Counted from the first letter of the stretch, positions 24,989-34,735 are shown. The stretch is DNA of 64,000 nucleotides from Alphaproteobacteria bacterium (GCA_022826665.1 JAJDUK010000051.1:30429-94428); one strand, 5' to 3'. Numbers and translations: made by a program. Notes: generated from the sequence alone by a model not told the origin.

Positions 24989-25894
24989 CTAGTCCTTGAG
25001 CGACACTTCGCGCAGGCCGTCCGCCAGCAGGTTGAAACCGAGCACCAGCAGGGAGACGGCGCAGGCCGGCAAGATCGCCATGTGCGGGAAGCCGCCGGAG
25101 ACGAAGGCGCGGGTCTCGGTAATCATGCCGCCCCAGTCGGGGTCCGGCGGCGGCAGGCCGAGGCCGAGGAAGCCAAGCGCGCCAATGGTGATCGTGGTGT
25201 AGCCCATGCGCAGACAGAAATCGACGATCAGCGGCCCACGCGCATTGGGCAGGATCTCCATCAGCATGATGTACCAGGGGCCTTCGCCCCGGGTCTGGGC
25301 TGCGGCGATGTAATCACGCGTCGCGATGTCCATGGTCACGCCGCGCACGATACGCATGATGCCGGGCGAGGACGCAAAGACGACGGCGAAGATGATGTTG
25401 ATCCCGGACGCGCCGACCTTCGCGATGATCAGCACGTAGAGCACCATGATGGGGAAGGAGAGGATGACGTTGGCAACAAACGACAGAATTTCGTCGAGAT
25501 AGCCCCGGAAGTACCCCGCGGCGAGGCCCATGAGGATGCCCACGACGTAGGCCGCGACCGTAGCCGCCGTGGCGTAGAAGAGCACCCGCTGACCGCCGAA
25601 GATGATCCTCGACAGAATGTCGCGCCCAAGATGGTCGGTGCCGAGCAGGAAGATACCCCCTTCCGGCGCCTCCGCACCGGGGTAGGCGAATGGCACCATC
25701 GTCGCATTGGGATCGAAGGGCGCGATGAATTCCGCGAATATCGCCAGAATCACAAAACCGAGGACGATTCCGGCCCCGATCATGCCGACCGGGCTCTCCC
25801 TTAGCAGAAAGACAGGCCTGAGCGACCCCGCGAAGCTCGCGCCGAGCCTGGAGAGCGGCGTGCTGACGGCGTTCATGCGTGGCACGTCGCTCAT
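24989..25894 (-). CDS. Peptide-type ABC transporter permease, DppC-like
   Basis: A 301-residue permease. A long cytoplasmic N-terminus precedes six hydrophobic segments from about residue 35. FLLGTDHLGRDILSRIIFGGQ is the DppC/OppC family hallmark, and ARDYIAAAQTRGEGP-like residues form the ATPase-contact loop. ATG 25894 overlaps the stop of the DppB-type gene (ATGA). A long frame extending upstream to 26623 in another frame is spurious. It forms the translocation channel with DppB. Confidence 0.92.
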   Translation of the reverse strand: MSDVPRMNAVSTPLSRLGASFAGSLRPVFLLRESPVGMIGAGIVLGFVILAIFAEFIAPFDPNATMVPFAYPGAEAPEGGIFLLGTDHLGRDILSRIIFGGQRVLFYATAATVAAYVVGILMGLAAGYFRGYLDEILSFVANVILSFPIMVLYVLIIAKVGASGINIIFAVVFASSPGIMRIVRGVTMDIATRDYIAAAQTRGEGPWYIMLMEILPNARGPLIVDFCLRMGYTTITIGALGFLGLGLPPPDPDWGGMITETRAFVSGGFPHMAILPACAVSLLVLGFNLLADGLREVSLKD

Positions 25895-26823
25895 TTGAAT
25901 CTGATCCTCGGATTCAGATAGGTGTAGCCGAGATCGCCTACGGTCTGGGTGAAGACCGCGACGAAGACCGCCGCGACGCCGCAGGCCTCGATGACGAAGA
26001 TGTCGCGCCGGAGCGCCGCCTCCAGCAGCAGCGCGCCGAACCCCTTGTAGCCGAATGCGAACTCGGTCACGACCACGCCCGATAGCAGCCAATTGATCTG
26101 CAGCATGATCACGGTGAAGGGCGCGATCAGCGCGTTTCTCAAGGCGTGCTTGAGAATGATGTGCCGGTAGGGCAGGCCCTTGAGCACCGCCGTGCGGATG
26201 TACGGGGTGGTCATCACCTCGGCCATCGACGCGCGCGTCATCCGCGCTATGTAGCCGAAGCCATATAGCGTCAGTACAAGTACAGGCAGGATCATCTGGA
26301 CCGGGTCGAACCCGGACGTCATCGACGAGGTGCCGGGCAACCAGCCGAGCCAGAAGACGAAGATCCCGACCAGGAAGACGGCGCTCGCATATTCGGGGAT
26401 CGAGGTGGTGATGATCGAGAAGACCGAGATCGCCCGGTCCTGCAGGGAGCCTTCCTTCATCCCCGCCAGCACGCCGAGGGTGAGTGCGATCAGCACCATG
26501 ATGACGAAGGTGACGCCCGCCAGGATGCCCGTATTGCCCAGGCGGTCCCAGAAGATCTCGCTGACCGGCCTCTTGTAGATGACCGAGTCTCCGAGATCGC
26601 CGGAGAATATTCGGCCGATCCATTCGAAATAGCGGACAATGACGGAACGGTCGTAGCCGTTCTCAATGACCCAGGCGTTGAGCTGTTGGTCCTGCGCGTA
26701 GGGACCGAGAATACTGCGGGCGATCAGTCTCGGGTCGCCCTCGTTGATGAGGAAGAGCAGCAGCGCAACGACCAGCATGATGAGGATCATCATGCCGATG
26801 CGACGGATGATCAGCTGGACCAT
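25891..26823 (-). CDS. Peptide-type ABC transporter permease, DppB-like
   Basis: A 310-residue permease beginning with the typical first helix MVQLIIRRIGMMILIMLVVA. The large loop carries WIGRIFSGDLGDSVIYKRPV, and the ATPase-contact loop RTAVLKGLPYRHIILKHALRNAL is the DppB signature. Several helices follow to the C-terminus ending in the family motif DLGYTYLNPRIRF. Its stop overlaps the DppC gene, and its start is about 100 bases after the binding-protein gene, across a hairpin. It imports peptides or similarly sized amides. The substrate is not evident. Confidence 0.92.
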   Translation of the reverse strand: MVQLIIRRIGMMILIMLVVALLLFLINEGDPRLIARSILGPYAQDQQLNAWVIENGYDRSVIVRYFEWIGRIFSGDLGDSVIYKRPVSEIFWDRLGNTGILAGVTFVIMVLIALTLGVLAGMKEGSLQDRAISVFSIITTSIPEYASAVFLVGIFVFWLGWLPGTSSMTSGFDPVQMILPVLVLTLYGFGYIARMTRASMAEVMTTPYIRTAVLKGLPYRHIILKHALRNALIAPFTVIMLQINWLLSGVVVTEFAFGYKGFGALLLEAALRRDIFVIEACGVAAVFVAVFTQTVGDLGYTYLNPRIRFK

Positions 26824-26882
26824 GCCGAACGCCGGTGTCTAGTAGACGCCCCGCACCGAGGGCACCCGCCTAAGCGGAAAAC

Positions 26883-26914
26883 GCGGCGCGGGAGACTTGC
26901 ACCTCCCGCGCCGC
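26883..26914 (-). terminator. Intercistronic hairpin after the DppA-type binding protein
   Basis: A perfect 12-bp GC-rich stem (GCGGCGCGGGAG / CTCCCGCGCCGC) with an 8-base loop. On the transcribed strand it is followed by GTTTTCC. It lies 8 bases after the binding-protein stop and upstream of the permease genes. The short U run makes partial termination plausible, which would give more binding protein than permease. Confidence 0.75.
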
Positions 26915-26921
26915 TTTCTGC

Positions 26922-28649
26922 TCAACCGTCCAGCCACACGTTGTGGAACTGGTGGTAAAGCGTCGGGTGGGTCTGGTGGCCCTTCACCCGCTTGTTCGCC
27001 GCCTTGTAGACCGAGCGCCAGAACGGCTGCGGGATGATCGCGTCGTCCTGCAGGAGCTTCTGGCAAACCTCCATCTTCTTCCTGCGCTCGTTGACGTCGA
27101 GAGTACCCTCGGCATCGTCGAGCGCCGCATCGAAGGCCGGGTTGTCGTAGGCGACTTCGTTCCACGGCACGCCTTTCCGGTAGGCAAGGCCGAGCACCAT
27201 GGTGCCAAGTGGGCGATGCGTCCACGCGGTGTAGCCCCATGGCGCCTTGTCCCAGACCTCCCAGTACTGGTTGGCCGGCATCTTGTTGATCTCAATGTTG
27301 ATGCCCGCCGGCGCAGCCTGGTTCTTGAAGATCGCGCAGGCGTCGGTCATCCACGGGCCCTCAGTGTCGCCGTTGGCGATCTCGAGCGTGATCCCGTCGG
27401 CATAGCCGGCCTCGGCCAAAAGCGCCTTCGCCTTCTCGACGTCCCGTGTTAGCGGCGGCAGCGCCGCATACTCTGGATGGATCGGGCAGACGTGGTGGTT
27501 CTCGGCGATCTGACCACGACCCTGGAACGCCTTGTCCAGGATCTCCTGGTGATCCATGCACGCCGCGACCGCCTGGCGAAGCTTGAGATTGTCGAAGGGC
27601 GCCTCCGTGATCCGGAACCTCATGACCGCGGTCTGCGCGGTCGTGACCGGGTGAATGTCCACGAACGGCAGAGCCTGCGCCGCATCGATAAGGTTGTTCG
27701 GCAGGCGGAAGACCATGTCCACCTGCTGCGATGCGAGCGCCGCGATCCAGGCGTTGGTGTCCTCGCCGTGGTCGAAATAGTGGATTTCGTCGAGGTAGAA
27801 GTCCCCGGCCCACCAGTCCCGTGCCCGCTTGAGGATGGCGACCTCGCCCAGCGCGTACTCGGCAAGCTCGAACGGTCCGGTGCCGATCGGGTTGGCCGAG
27901 AGATCGGCCTCGTAGTCCACACCGAAGCCCCGATGCACAATGGCGGTCGGGTAGTTGTAGAAGTTCTCCGGCATGGCCAGAGCGGGCTGCTTCAGGTTGA
28001 ACTGGATCGTGTGGTCGTCGATCACCTCGACCGCGCCAGGGATGCCGCGCGGTTGGCCGTCCTCGCCCTCCTCGACCATGGCGCCGAAGAGCCCGAGGTT
28101 CGAAGAGCCGACCGCCGGGTCGAGCCAGCGGTTGACCGTATGAGCAACGTCGGCGGAGGTGAAGGCGTCGCCGTTCGACCAGGTGATGCCCTGGTTCAGG
28201 TGGAACACCCAGGTCGCCAGGTCGTCGGAGGCTTCCCAGCTGCTGGCGAGATAGGGGACCGTGACGTTGTCCGACCCGGTGCGAGTCAAATACTCGACCA
28301 TGAAGCGCGAGACGTTCGACCTCTCTGTCCAGGGGAAGGTCGCCGGATCGGTCATCTCCTGCACACGCATGGAGACCCTGAGCGTGCCGCCCGCCTTTGG
28401 CATTTCGTCGGCCATCGCAGAGCCGATCACGTCACCGCGGCCGGTGAGCTGGTCGGCCATGGCGTAGACGGTGCCGGTCGCCATGCCGAGCAGTGCCGCC
28501 TGGCGCAGGAAGTCGCGCCGGTTGATCTTGCCCGTCCGAAGCTGGTCGCAAAGCTCGGGCATATATGAATGCGTCTCGGCGCCCAATGCGCGCTCCGACG
28601 GCAGCGTATAGCGCCGTGGATCACGGCTTAGCACTTTTCTGTCTTTCAT
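26922..28649 (-). CDS. Peptide/amine-type solute-binding protein (family 5, DppA-like), Tat signal
   Basis: A 575-residue periplasmic binding protein. A long N-region is followed by INRRDFLRQAALLGMATG, a twin-arginine export motif. The mature part matches solute-binding family 5: GGTLRVSMRVQEMTDPATFPW, then WVFHLNQGITWSNGDAFTSADVAHT, the typical WTFHLR...W.DG.P.TA.DV segment. ATG 28649 has a strong GGAGG ribosome site. The longer frame from 28721 was rejected. It is the first gene of the dpp-type operon. Family members bind peptides, opines, nickel or amides. Confidence 0.9.
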   Translation of the reverse strand: MKDRKVLSRDPRRYTLPSERALGAETHSYMPELCDQLRTGKINRRDFLRQAALLGMATGTVYAMADQLTGRGDVIGSAMADEMPKAGGTLRVSMRVQEMTDPATFPWTERSNVSRFMVEYLTRTGSDNVTVPYLASSWEASDDLATWVFHLNQGITWSNGDAFTSADVAHTVNRWLDPAVGSSNLGLFGAMVEEGEDGQPRGIPGAVEVIDDHTIQFNLKQPALAMPENFYNYPTAIVHRGFGVDYEADLSANPIGTGPFELAEYALGEVAILKRARDWWAGDFYLDEIHYFDHGEDTNAWIAALASQQVDMVFRLPNNLIDAAQALPFVDIHPVTTAQTAVMRFRITEAPFDNLKLRQAVAACMDHQEILDKAFQGRGQIAENHHVCPIHPEYAALPPLTRDVEKAKALLAEAGYADGITLEIANGDTEGPWMTDACAIFKNQAAPAGINIEINKMPANQYWEVWDKAPWGYTAWTHRPLGTMVLGLAYRKGVPWNEVAYDNPAFDAALDDAEGTLDVNERRKKMEVCQKLLQDDAIIPQPFWRSVYKAANKRVKGHQTHPTLYHQFHNVWLDG

Positions 28650-28858
28650 CCGCTTTTCCTCCGAGTGTTGCTCTGTGCCGGCACCGCTGCACCGCTCTTG
28701 GAAAGAGATACGCGGCCCCATTCTCCCCGCCCGAAACGAACTGGCCGACCAAGCCTAGCCCATTGCTGATGCCCTGTCGCCCCTTGCCCCATTTGGGGGA
28801 GAGCGTGTCGCTGTGCCGGCTCCCGGTAGTTGGCGATTGCTGATATCCAAGAATGATA

Positions 28859-31345
28859 TCAGCTTCGCATTCTCCCGCCGTTGGGGTCGTAGAGCGGTGT
28901 GGTGTGAACGCGGGCGGGGAACATCTCGCCCAGGATTTCGACGTCGAAGCGTTCGTCGGTCACCGCCATCTCCGTCGGCACATAACCCATCGCCATGGAC
29001 TGCTCGACATGATGCGCGTAGCCGCCGGAACTCACGTATCCGACCGCCGCGCCGTCTCGCAGAATTGCCTCGTCGTTGGAAACGTCGATGGGTTCGCCGT
29101 CGATTGACGGGGAGTCGATAACCAGCGGCACCAGGCGCCTTGAAGGCCCTGCTTGCCGCTCGGCTTCCGCTGCCGCCTTGCCGACGAACTCCTTGTCCCA
29201 CTGGATGAAGGCGTCGAGCCCGCTCTCGGCCGCGGTGAAGTCGGGGCGGTAGTCGAGTGTCCAGACGCCCCAGGCCTTCTCCAGCCGGAGCGACATCAGT
29301 GCCCGCGCCCCGTACCAACGGAGGCCAAGATCGGCGCCGGCGGCCTCGATCGCCTCGGCTAGCGCGATTTGATATTGCGGTGCGACGAAAATCTCGTAGC
29401 CGAGCTCGCCCGAGAAGCTGAGCCGCGACACGATTGCCGGGACGCCGCCGACAAAACTCTCGCGAATATCGCGGAAGCGGAACGCCTCCGCCGACACGTC
29501 GTCGCGGGTGATGCGGGCGAGCAAATCGCGGGAGTTGGGGCCCGAGAGCGCGATGCCGTGCAACGCGTCCGAGAGGTTCTGGTACTCGACGCCGGTGCCG
29601 AGGCGCTGCTCGAACCAACGGCGATGCGCCTCCTGCATGACCCCTGAGCCGACCAACATGAAGCGATCTTCCGCCAGGCACGCGACCGTAAGATCGCCGT
29701 AGAGTTTGCCCTGCTCGGTAAGCATTGGCGTCAGCGCGATGCGGCCGGGTCTAGGCACGCGGCCGGCCAGCACACGATCCAGGAAGGCGCGGGCACCGGG
29801 GCCTTCGAAGCCGTGCTTGGAATAGTTGGCGATCTCGATGCAGCCCACCGCCTCGCGAACCGCCTTCACTTCGCGCGCCACGTACTCGTGCGCGCGGGAG
29901 CGACGGAAGGACGGGTCTTCGTGGGCATCCTCCGGCCCGTCGGCGAACCAGAGCGCGTGCTCCAACCCGAAACCCTGGTCCATCACCGCGCCCTTGGCGA
30001 GCAACCGATCGTATAACGCGGTAGTCTTTTGCCGCCGGCCCTTCGGCAAGGTCTCGTTGGGAAAGGTCATCACGAAGCGGCGCTCGTAGTTCTCCGACGA
30101 CTTGACCGCGCCCCACTCGGGCGTCGCGAACTCGCCGAAGCGGGCGATATCCATCGCCCATACGTCGATTGAAGGCTCGCCGTCGATCATCCACTCGGCC
30201 ATGCTGCGACCGACCCCGCCGCCCTGGCAGAAGCCTGCCATGACGCCCACGGCGACCCAGTAGTTCCGTACTCCCGGCACCGGGCCGATCATGGGGTTGC
30301 CGTCGGGGCCGAAGGTAAAGGGGCCGCAGATGATGTCCTTGATCCCCACCTCGCCGAGCGCCGGGATGCGTTCGAACGACATTTCCAGCCGGTCGGCGAT
30401 GCGGTCGAGGTCATGCGGCAGCAGCTCCTGGCCGAAGTCGAGCGGCGTGCCGGAAACGTTCCACGGCGTGGACTTGGGCTCGTATGTGCCGAGCAGGACG
30501 CCGTGCCGCTCCTGCCGGAAATAGATGTTGGCCTCGTAGTCGATACCCCCCGGCAAGTGGCCAGCGCCGCCTTCCCCCATCCTCTCCGCGATCACGGGGA
30601 TCGTGTCGGTAATGAGGTAGTGATGCTCCATCGGCTGGACCGGGAGCGCGACGCCCGCCAATTGGCCTACCTCGCGCGCCCAGAGCCCGCCGCAGTTCAC
30701 GATGTGCTCGGCGTTGACCGTGCCGCGCGGCGTGACCACGTCCCACGAGCCGTCCGGCCGCTGGTTGGTCTCCACCACCGGAGTCCGCGTGAAATACTGC
30801 GCACCGTGGACGCGCGCGGACTTGGCGAAGGCGTAGGTCGCTCCGGAGGGGTCGACGTCGCCGTCGAGCTCGTCCCAGAGCGCCGCGTAGTAGTGCTTCG
30901 GATCGATCAGAGGATGGCGCTCCGCGACCTCCTTCGGCGAGATGAATTCCTGGTCGAGCCCCATGTAGCGTGCCTTGGAGCGCTCGCGCTTCAGGTAGTC
31001 GTACCAATCCCTGGTGGAGGCGAGGTAGAAGCCGCCGGTGTTGTGCAAACCGACGGACTGGCCCGACGTCTCTTCGATCTCCTTGTAGAGATTGATCGTG
31101 TAACCCTGCAGGCGGGAGATATTGGGATCCGACGAAAGCGTGTGAATCATCCCGGCCGCGTGCCAGGACGATCCGGCGGTGAGCTCTTCCCGCTCCAGCA
31201 GGATCACATCCTTCCAGCCGAACTTGGCGAGATGGAAGAGGATCGAACAACCCACCACGCCGCCACCGATGACGACGACCCTGGCGTGGCTTGGGAGCGG
31301 CTTGCCGGCGCCCACGCCGCCGTCGTCCCTCATGATCTCGGGCAT
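28859..31345 (-). CDS. Dimethylglycine/sarcosine dehydrogenase-type FAD oxidoreductase fused to a GcvT-like domain
   Basis: An 828-residue two-domain enzyme. The N-terminal D-amino-acid-oxidase-like FAD domain begins RVVVIGGGVVGCSILFHLAK and has GSSWHAAG, where H62 is the likely covalent FAD attachment site, as in dimethylglycine and sarcosine dehydrogenases. From about residue 430 the C-terminal half is a GcvT/aminomethyltransferase fold (LYGDLTVACLAEDRFMLV, then ELGYEIFVAPQYQ) that binds tetrahydrofolate and captures the released one-carbon unit. It would oxidise an N-methyl amine, a late step of betaine breakdown. It lies upstream of, and on the same strand as, the dpp-type operon, separated by 209 bases in which I saw no clear signal. 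Confidence 0.9.
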   Translation of the reverse strand: MPEIMRDDGGVGAGKPLPSHARVVVIGGGVVGCSILFHLAKFGWKDVILLEREELTAGSSWHAAGMIHTLSSDPNISRLQGYTINLYKEIEETSGQSVGLHNTGGFYLASTRDWYDYLKRERSKARYMGLDQEFISPKEVAERHPLIDPKHYYAALWDELDGDVDPSGATYAFAKSARVHGAQYFTRTPVVETNQRPDGSWDVVTPRGTVNAEHIVNCGGLWAREVGQLAGVALPVQPMEHHYLITDTIPVIAERMGEGGAGHLPGGIDYEANIYFRQERHGVLLGTYEPKSTPWNVSGTPLDFGQELLPHDLDRIADRLEMSFERIPALGEVGIKDIICGPFTFGPDGNPMIGPVPGVRNYWVAVGVMAGFCQGGGVGRSMAEWMIDGEPSIDVWAMDIARFGEFATPEWGAVKSSENYERRFVMTFPNETLPKGRRQKTTALYDRLLAKGAVMDQGFGLEHALWFADGPEDAHEDPSFRRSRAHEYVAREVKAVREAVGCIEIANYSKHGFEGPGARAFLDRVLAGRVPRPGRIALTPMLTEQGKLYGDLTVACLAEDRFMLVGSGVMQEAHRRWFEQRLGTGVEYQNLSDALHGIALSGPNSRDLLARITRDDVSAEAFRFRDIRESFVGGVPAIVSRLSFSGELGYEIFVAPQYQIALAEAIEAAGADLGLRWYGARALMSLRLEKAWGVWTLDYRPDFTAAESGLDAFIQWDKEFVGKAAAEAERQAGPSRRLVPLVIDSPSIDGEPIDVSNDEAILRDGAAVGYVSSGGYAHHVEQSMAMGYVPTEMAVTDERFDVEILGEMFPARVHTTPLYDPNGGRMRS

Positions 31346-31482
31346 GGCGGAATTCTCTCGGTTTCGCGAGAGCCAGCGCGCGTACCCTGACGGGCCGCAC
31401 CACCTCCCCTCCTCCTCATATCATGGCGGAGTTGGCCACTATCGGCTTCGATGCGACGCGGATGCTTCGGATTCCGACAGGA

Positions 31483-33096
31483 TCAGCCGTGTAGTCCGCC
31501 TGCGGCGGTGCGCCAATAGGGCTCGGTGGCAGCAAAAGCGTGCCAATCTTCGGTCATTTGGCTCCGGGTCTCCTCACGGGCGCGAGCGTGCCAACCGATC
31601 ACCTGCCCGGCACCCACTCCGAGCGCGGCGAGATGGTCGTTTTCGCGCTGGGCATCGAGGAGCTCTTTCAGGCAGCGCTCCGCAACCGCCGCGTCGTTGA
31701 GTTGGCCGAGATCGTCTTGCAGCCGACGCAACGTCCTGATGTAGGGACGTGGCTTGCCGTCTGGGAACTGGGCCGCGAAGAACTCGCCCGCGTAGCGCAG
31801 CTTCTTGAGCGAGATCCTGAGCCGGTGCAGGTCGGCGTCCGACAGCTGCTCGAAGTCGCGCCCGCGCTTCAATACGCGCTTGTGGCGCCTGTCGAGCAGG
31901 CGCCCCCCGAGATGCGCGAGCGGCTGATCGAGCGCGGCGTGGTTCGCAGCTTCACGCCAGCCCGCCGTCTCGATCCACCGGCCGAAACGAAGCAGGAATT
32001 CCGTGTAGTCGGGCGCGCGCAGCGCCTCCGCCTGCTCGTAGGCGCAGGCGCGCGCGCTCTCGGCCGCTTCGGAGAGGCGCTCCAGTATCTCGTCATCCGG
32101 CCGGGCAGCCCGGACGGTCGCGAGCGTCTCGGTGATGAACACGTCCCAATCGCGTGCCGGGCCGAGCACGTCGATGAGACGGCTGGCTTCCCTGTTCAGC
32201 CAGGCAGTGTGTTCCGGCGGAAGAACCGTCTTGAAGACCACGAGAGCCGAACGCATCCGGCGCAACGCGACGCGAAACTGGTGCACGCCTTCCGGATCGC
32301 TGCGGTCCAGCACCGCATCGTGATTCGCCGCACACTGATTGGCACACACGCGAAAAATCTTGCCCAGGGCCTCGTTTACGGAGATGCCCCGCGCAAGCGC
32401 GAGCGCCGGCGCCTTGTAGCCGGCGTAGCCCTCCCCGCCGGCAAGGACGTAGCCGCGCTTGGCCTTGCTCGCCGTCTGTATGCGGAGCGGCGCAGAGGCC
32501 TGCAGCGTCATGGCGAGCTCGTAGAGTGCGCTTGCCGGCCCCTCGATCAGTTCCAGCTCCAGCTCGGAGACGGTGTCGCGCCGGTCACGCGCCTTGATCT
32601 CTCCGCTGTCGAGCGCGAGCTCGACGAGGGCGGTGCTGTGATCCGAAGCGGCAACCTCGACCACGGCGGTGCGGCGCATCACGTCGGTGGAGAACGTCGG
32701 CGCCAGTTCGGCGGGTTTGAGCGGCCCCACCACATCGCGCACCGCTGGATCAGGCGCGACGGGGAGGCTCGGCACCGGCTTCTCGACCGTGCGAGTCCAC
32801 TCGTTGCGCTTGAGCACGGCAGCGGCTGAGGACGGCCCATCCGATTTCAGTGTCTGGACCAGCCGTTCCCCATCCTCACGAATGCGCAGCGTGAAGCCGC
32901 GCCGGCGTAAGCGGAAATCGCCGGTATCGTAATAGGTGCTGCGCAGCCGCTGTGCGGTTCCGCCCCCGCCTGCGGGAACTGCCGCACGCCAGCTGCGATC
33001 AAGGGCGGCGGGATCGCCGCCGAGCGTCAGCTCGACCTCAAGTGCAGGACCACCATCCCCGGCGGCCACTCCCCCGCCGCCGTCTCCCTTGCCCAT
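31483..33096 (-). CDS. CYTH and CHAD domain protein (polyphosphate-associated)
   Basis: A 537-residue protein with a CYTH (triphosphate tunnel) domain at about residues 17-215 and a CHAD helical domain after about 235. The CYTH part shows the ExE start (ALEVELTLGG), YYDTGDFRLRRRGFTLRIRE, and later ELELELIEG. The CHAD part has VHQFRVALRRMRSALVVFK and LHRLRISLKKLRYAGEFFAAQ, the His- and Arg/Lys-rich repeats that bind polyphosphate. Fused CYTH-CHAD proteins are thought to act on inorganic triphosphate or polyphosphate granules. The start at 33096 avoids an Arg-rich stretch upstream. It is a stand-alone gene divergent from the sugar-type importer. Confidence 0.88.
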   Translation of the reverse strand: MGKGDGGGGVAAGDGGPALEVELTLGGDPAALDRSWRAAVPAGGGGTAQRLRSTYYDTGDFRLRRRGFTLRIREDGERLVQTLKSDGPSSAAAVLKRNEWTRTVEKPVPSLPVAPDPAVRDVVGPLKPAELAPTFSTDVMRRTAVVEVAASDHSTALVELALDSGEIKARDRRDTVSELELELIEGPASALYELAMTLQASAPLRIQTASKAKRGYVLAGGEGYAGYKAPALALARGISVNEALGKIFRVCANQCAANHDAVLDRSDPEGVHQFRVALRRMRSALVVFKTVLPPEHTAWLNREASRLIDVLGPARDWDVFITETLATVRAARPDDEILERLSEAAESARACAYEQAEALRAPDYTEFLLRFGRWIETAGWREAANHAALDQPLAHLGGRLLDRRHKRVLKRGRDFEQLSDADLHRLRISLKKLRYAGEFFAAQFPDGKPRPYIRTLRRLQDDLGQLNDAAVAERCLKELLDAQRENDHLAALGVGAGQVIGWHARAREETRSQMTEDWHAFAATEPYWRTAAGGLHG

Positions 33097-33154
33097 CGAA
33101 TTTCGCTCTCGGCGCTGGCTGCTGTCGCCGCGTTCTCGCGCGCGGCTGGAACGG

Positions 33155-33184
33155 ATATTCACGAAACTTTCGCGGAAACGTCAA
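33155..33184 (-). promoter_or_regulatory. Weak candidate promoter of the CYTH-CHAD gene
   Basis: On the minus strand TTGACG (33184-33179) resembles a -35 box and GAATAT (33160-33155), 18 bases further, a poor -10 box, about 60 bases ahead of the ATG. Only the -35 is convincing. Confidence 0.25.
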
Positions 33185-33335
33185 GGCAGACTGACCAACT
33201 CATCGGTTCAGACGGCTCCGAGAGCGCATTGTATCCCGTTTTGAGTTGATGGGCGCGCGTGCATCCCCTATTGGGAAGCAAGGCGAGGCGTTATCGCAGC
33301 ACAACCGAACACGGCTCACGAGGAGGATTCAATCG

Positions 33336-34667
33336 ATGGACGACCACAGAACAAGCTGGTCGAGAGCACCGCTCTCGCGGCGGTCTTTCCTTAAAGGTAC
33401 GGCGGCAGGCGCTGCTGCGCTGACCGCTGCAGGCTCAGGCGCGTTTGCAGGGCGCGCACAGGCGTCGGACTGGTCCGGCGAGACCCTGCGCTTCATGATC
33501 ATCAACCCGCATGCCGGCTCTATCAAGCCGCTCTCCGAGGGCTTCACCGAGCTCACCGGCGCCAATGTCGAAGCGGTGAAGGTGCCCTACGACCAGATTA
33601 CGGCGCAGTCGACGCTCGACGTGATGTCCGGCACCAACGAGATCGACGTCTTCCAGTATTGGTACGTCGACAAGGAAGCGCTGGTGCGGGACGGCGTGCT
33701 CGCCGACATCACCGACCGCATCGCGGCGGAAGAGGCCGACATCGACCCCGCCGACTTCCTCGGCGCGCTGTACGATGCCTATACCGAGGTGGGCGGCCGC
33801 CGCTACGGCCTGCCCTATGACGGCGACACGCACGTCCTCTTCTATAATAAAGAAATTCTCGACCGGAACGGGCTGACGCCGCCGGCGACGTGGGACGAGT
33901 ACAACGCGGTCGCCAAGGCGGTAACGGATGCTGAGTCGGCCAACGGCGTCTATGGCGCGCTGCTGATGTGCAAGCAGTTCCCGATTATCCTGTGCTCCAC
34001 CTACGCGAACCGGCTGGGCGGCTACGGCGGCGACTTTCTCGATGCCAACGGCGCGCCGGCGTTGACCAGCGATGCCGCGATCGGCGCCGCGCAAACGATG
34101 CTCGATGCCGGTCCCTCCGCGGTGCCGACGCCGCTGGAGACCGAGTTCGGCAACTCGATCCCGGTGTTCCTGAGCGGCGCCGCCGCCATGATCGAGTTCT
34201 GGACCGACCTCGGCACCTGGGCGCAGGACGCTAATCAGAGCCAGATCGTCGACAAGTGGGGCGTGTCGCCCATGCCTGTCGCCGGCGGCAACACGGTCAA
34301 CCGGCCGGCGATGAACGCGGGCTGGGCCTTCGGGGTCTCGTCGGGATCGCACAACCCCGAGATGGCGTGGGAGTTCGTGCGCATGTCATCCAGCAAGGAC
34401 TTCCACGTCCGCGTGCTCACCGACAACACGACTGGCGTGGACCCGACGCGGCGCTCGGCGATGCCCGCCTATCGCGACTTCGCGCCGCTGCAGGCGGACG
34501 CCGTCGAGCAGGCTATCGACGACGCCTTCCCGTGGCCGATGAAGCCGGAATCGCCCAAGCTCATGCAGTCGCTCACGGATGAGCTTGGACTGATGATGGC
34601 CGGCGACAAGACCGCCGAGCAGGCCATGGCCGATGCCCAGGCCTCCTGGGAGGATATCCTCGGTTAG
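33336..34667 (+). CDS. Sugar/polyol-type ABC solute-binding protein (family 1), Tat signal
   Basis: A 443-residue binding protein with LSRRSFLKGTAAGAAALTAAG, a twin-arginine signal. The mature part has the family-1 (MalE/UgpB-like) features: SGETLRFMIINPHAG, AQSTLDVMSGTNEIDVFQYW, and the RYGLPYDGDTHVLFYNKEILDRNGL segment that is nearly universal in this family. The ATG has AGGAGG 10 bases upstream. It heads the operon encoding MalF/MalG-type permeases, a small-subunit protein, a MalK-type ATPase and a GMC dehydrogenase. A sugar, sugar alcohol or related polyhydroxy compound is the likely ligand. Confidence 0.9.
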   Translation: MDDHRTSWSRAPLSRRSFLKGTAAGAAALTAAGSGAFAGRAQASDWSGETLRFMIINPHAGSIKPLSEGFTELTGANVEAVKVPYDQITAQSTLDVMSGTNEIDVFQYWYVDKEALVRDGVLADITDRIAAEEADIDPADFLGALYDAYTEVGGRRYGLPYDGDTHVLFYNKEILDRNGLTPPATWDEYNAVAKAVTDAESANGVYGALLMCKQFPIILCSTYANRLGGYGGDFLDANGAPALTSDAAIGAAQTMLDAGPSAVPTPLETEFGNSIPVFLSGAAAMIEFWTDLGTWAQDANQSQIVDKWGVSPMPVAGGNTVNRPAMNAGWAFGVSSGSHNPEMAWEFVRMSSSKDFHVRVLTDNTTGVDPTRRSAMPAYRDFAPLQADAVEQAIDDAFPWPMKPESPKLMQSLTDELGLMMAGDKTAEQAMADAQASWEDILG

Positions 34668-34681
34668 TACAGCCATGGGAC

Positions 34682-34723
34682 GGGCGGCTGCACGTTCGGG
34701 GGATGCCCTGATTGCGGCCGCCC
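34682..34723 (+). terminator. Intercistronic hairpin after the sugar-type binding protein
   Basis: GGGCGGCTGCA pairs with TTGCGGCCGCCC-side bases (11 bp including one G-T), with a 20-base loop that itself can form GGGG/CCC. It lies between the binding-protein stop and the first permease start (34736). It is weaker than the other hairpins of this kind in the window but sits in the same relative place. Confidence 0.5.
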
Positions 34724-34735
34724 TGTCCTCCCGTT

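Noticed and set aside
24989..26623. 544-residue version of the DppC-type permease
   Set aside because: Its N-terminal half lies inside the DppB gene in the wrong frame. The ATGA overlap at 25894 gives the true start.
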